In this document: piece after piece, positions 61,854-64,000 of the stretch | Layout of the letters: every line of letters begins with the position of its first letter | Numbering within the stretch: the stretch's first letter is position 1 | Assembly: GCF_014207095.1 (NCBI RefSeq) | Contig: NZ_JACHBG010000007.1 | Location: 186,001-250,000 of the forward strand | Length of the DNA stretch: 64,000 nucleotides | Origin: Martinezella lusitana | Lineage (GTDB): Bacteria; Pseudomonadota; Alphaproteobacteria; Rhizobiales; Rhizobiaceae | Reading direction: 5' to 3' | The notes under the pieces: model-generated | The model's input: the letters and a program-made list of their open reading frames with translations, nothing else | What the model was told of the DNA's origin: nothing | The model's database searches: none | Made by a program: the position numbers and the translations under genes

Positions 61854-63766
61854 AAGGAGCTCCTGCGGAGATGAGAAATGGCCTTCTTCTGTAGAGCTGC
61901 GCGCTGTGCGGCGGCGGCGATGCGTGTCGGGACGGGCGCATTTCCATCCAGATATTGCGCCAGATCCCGGATGGTCGGGTGACGCAACAGGGCAACCACA
62001 TCGATTGAGTGGCCGAGGGCTTCTTCAAGTCCCGCATGAATTTCCATCAGCTGAAGCGAGGTGCCGCCGAGATCGAAGAAGTTCCGGTCGAGGTCGACGC
62101 CAGTCAGGGCCAATGCGCCCTGCCAGAGCGTGGTCAGCAGTTCCTCGGTCTTGCTTCTGCTGTCAGTCGGCCTGACCTGCGCCTCTATCGGCGGCGGCAA
62201 CAGTTTCGAGCGATCGACCTTTCCTGCAGCTGTCAGTGGCAGACTATCGACGACGACTGCGGCATTCGGGATCATATAGGCGGGTAGAGTGGCGCGCAGC
62301 GTCGTCAAGACGGCCTGGACGAGATCGGCGCCGGCGCCCACATGGCTTTCCTTGGGGCACAAATAGGCAACGATGCGTTTCAGGTTTTCTCCCTGGACAT
62401 GGCAAAGCACTATGCCGTCGGTAAGACGCGGATCTCGCCTGAGAGCGGCTTCGATCTCATCGAGTTCGATGCGCTTGCCATTGATCTTGACCTGGCGGTC
62501 GCGCCGCCCCTTGAAGGTAACGGTCCCGTCCGGCTTCAGGCAGGCGAGATCACCGGTCAGATAATAGCGCGTCGGACCCTCTTTCGTATCAATCGTGACG
62601 AATTTCTCGGCCGTAAGTTCCGGGCGCTTGAAATAGCCAATGGCCAGACCATCGCCCGCTATTGCCAGCTGGCCTTCTATTCCCGCAGGCAGGACACGCA
62701 GCTCTTCGTCGAGTATGGCAATAGCTGTATGCGCGATCGCCTTCCCGATAGGCAGTTCTGCGGCTGAAAAGCCGGGCAGGACCTGGAAAGCTGTAGCAAA
62801 GACCGTCGTCTCGGTCGGACCGTAGGCATTGGTAAGTCGGCAACCGGGGTGACGTTCCAGAAAGCGCCTGGCGTGAACCGCCGAGCCGACATCGCCTCCG
62901 AAAAGGATGTGGCGAAGCTGCGGTAAGGGGGCACGTGCGTGATCGGCGAACAGATTGAACAGGCCCGTGGTCAAAAACGAGATGCTGACGCCGGTTGTTT
63001 GCATGACATCGCACAGGCGCGAGACGGAGAAGTCGCTCTCAGGCATGATCGCCAACGTGCAACCATTAAGAAGAGCCCCCCAGATTTCGAAGGTCGCGGC
63101 ATCGAAGGAGATGGTGGCCGTATGAAGGACAACGTCGTCGGGGCGAAATTCCACATAGGTTTGATCGAGGACAACCCGCGCAATACTGCGATGACAGATC
63201 ATCGTGCCTTTGGGACGGCCCGTCGAGCCGGAAGTGTACATGATGTAGGCGAGATCGCCGCCGGTTATGTTTGCCGCAGAAAGGGCAATAGCCGGCTTAT
63301 TCGCCATCTCGCCGAGCATGGCGTCCGCTTCGATGACCTTACCTTTCATGCTCGGCACGCTCGCAAGCTTTTCACCGTGAGCTCCATCGACGAATATGAC
63401 CTTGGGCTGGCACTCGCCGATAACGAAATCGAGATGTTCGATCGGAAGGGCCGGATCAAGCGGAAGATAGGCGCCGCCGGCCTTGAGGATTGCCAGCGTG
63501 CAAATGACCGCATTGATGCCTCGTGGCAGGAAAAGGCCGATAATATCCGCCTTATGGACCCCAATTCTTATCAGGTGCGCCGCAACTGCGTCGGACAGGC
63601 GATCAAGATCGTGATAGTCGATACTGACATCACCGAAGACGAGGGCTGTTGCCTGTGGCACCGCCTTGGCCTGGGTACGCACCATTTCGTGAAGACAACG
63701 GTCGCGATCATAATGCATGCTTGCTGCACCAATTGCCTTTGCCTGCCCCTCACGGTCGATCATCAT
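61850..63766 (-). CDS. NRPS initiation protein: adenylation domain plus carrier (A-PCP)
   Basis: A 638-residue protein with a full adenylation domain (YIMYTSGSTGRPKG, NAYGPTETTVFAT, YYLTGDLACLKPDG, GRRDRQVKINGKRIELDEIE, AAGKVDRSKL) and a carrier domain with Ser570 in LGGTSLQL. With no condensation domain, it is the natural loading module. Aligning by eye to GrsA gives a pocket of D-A-F-F-L-G-A-V-F-K, which resembles codes for branched aliphatic residues (Val, Ile, Leu). This is a hand reading, not a prediction run. The start may be either of two adjacent ATGs (63766 or 63763) behind CGGAGAG. It heads the operon, and its loaded amino acid should be passed to the KS of the next protein. Confidence 0.9.
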   Translation of the reverse strand: MMIDREGQAKAIGAASMHYDRDRCLHEMVRTQAKAVPQATALVFGDVSIDYHDLDRLSDAVAAHLIRIGVHKADIIGLFLPRGINAVICTLAILKAGGAYLPLDPALPIEHLDFVIGECQPKVIFVDGAHGEKLASVPSMKGKVIEADAMLGEMANKPAIALSAANITGGDLAYIMYTSGSTGRPKGTMICHRSIARVVLDQTYVEFRPDDVVLHTATISFDAATFEIWGALLNGCTLAIMPESDFSVSRLCDVMQTTGVSISFLTTGLFNLFADHARAPLPQLRHILFGGDVGSAVHARRFLERHPGCRLTNAYGPTETTVFATAFQVLPGFSAAELPIGKAIAHTAIAILDEELRVLPAGIEGQLAIAGDGLAIGYFKRPELTAEKFVTIDTKEGPTRYYLTGDLACLKPDGTVTFKGRRDRQVKINGKRIELDEIEAALRRDPRLTDGIVLCHVQGENLKRIVAYLCPKESHVGAGADLVQAVLTTLRATLPAYMIPNAAVVVDSLPLTAAGKVDRSKLLPPPIEAQVRPTDSRSKTEELLTTLWQGALALTGVDLDRNFFDLGGTSLQLMEIHAGLEEALGHSIDVVALLRHPTIRDLAQYLDGNAPVPTRIAAAAQRAALQKKAISHLRRSSL

Positions 63767-64000
63767 CGCTCTCCGGGTTGTCCTGCGAGTGACGACATCG
63801 CGATGCGAGACGCTTCATCGTCCATCGCAGAATTTCATGCTGGGGCAAAAGCACTAGATGATCATTGGGATGATCGATCTCACCACCGAAAGTCGTAAGT
63901 CATGGTGGAGCGTAGCCCTTTGGTCGGAAAGGCTCGGCAGAGCCAAGGCAAGCCGACCGAAAGCATTACGCCCAGTGCCCCGAGATCTGCCGCCGGCAAG
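63767..64000. promoter_or_regulatory. Upstream region of the PKS-NRPS operon
   Basis: The 234 bases to the window edge contain no supported gene. They should hold the promoter of the minus-strand A-PCP gene. No clear operator or promoter boxes were seen. Confidence 0.35.

Noticed and set aside
1..64000. CRISPR arrays, tRNA/rRNA genes, insertion sequences or prophage
   Set aside because: No regularly spaced repeats, tRNA-like cloverleafs, transposase or phage proteins were recognised in either strand.

Overview
The window comes from an alphaproteobacterium of the Rhizobiaceae, most likely a Rhizobium. The signs are high GC with strong third-position GC (long antisense shadow frames everywhere), a rhizobial-style exopolysaccharide locus (ExoF-, ExoP- and ExoY-like proteins), an SorC-controlled sugar ABC operon, split purine-catabolism operons, and two copies of a palindromic intergenic element typical of Rhizobium/Agrobacterium. 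No tRNA, rRNA, CRISPR array, insertion sequence or phage gene was seen.

Region 1 (1-20498) is a purine-salvage and ring-degradation island. Guanine/hypoxanthine uptake (AzgA-type permease), guanine deaminase, xanthine dehydrogenase (XdhA, XdhB, XdhC), membrane urate hydroxylase PuuD, HIU hydrolase, a fused allantoinase/OHCU decarboxylase and ureidoglycolate lyase lead to glyoxylate. Glyoxylate carboligase, hydroxypyruvate isomerase, tartronate semialdehyde reductase and glycerate kinase then carry it into glycolysis. IclR- and LysR-type regulators sit at the two divergent control points. Allantoicase is not in the window. A Phd/VapC pair and a nucleotidyltransferase-like two-gene unit are inserted here.

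Region 2 (20969-34362) is an unusual sugar-phosphate cluster: mtnK-mtnA-split transketolase-RuBisCO-like protein on the minus strand, a divergent ribose-type ABC importer, and a nearby SorC regulator followed by a RhaD-like bifunctional aldolase/dehydrogenase. A perfect 11-bp-arm palindrome lies in the divergent promoter and a related site lies before the regulator. It looks like uptake and salvage of 5-methylthioribose, 5-deoxyribose or a similar 5-modified ribose, in a combination I do not recognise from a described pathway. A ParDE pair with a nonsense codon in the antitoxin lies inside this region.

Region 3 (34514-45660) is an exopolysaccharide locus: GT-B glycosyltransferases, an export protein, a co-polymerase fused to a GT2 glycosyltransferase, an ExoY-like priming transferase, a flippase and a TIGR04325-type methyltransferase.

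Region 4 (45712-63766) carries a GMC oxidoreductase, a DegT-family aminotransferase, a 4'-phosphopantetheinyl transferase and a three-protein PKS-NRPS: A-PCP, then KS-AT-ACP-aminotransferase-C-A-PCP, then C-PCP-TE, followed by a formyltransferase-like/beta-propeller protein. Manual specificity readings suggest an aliphatic starter amino acid, one malonate extension with beta-transamination, and glycine. The last C domain has Gln in place of the catalytic His, and the thioesterase has a Cys nucleophile. This cluster is the best candidate for an undescribed natural-product system, possibly linked to the neighbouring polysaccharide genes.
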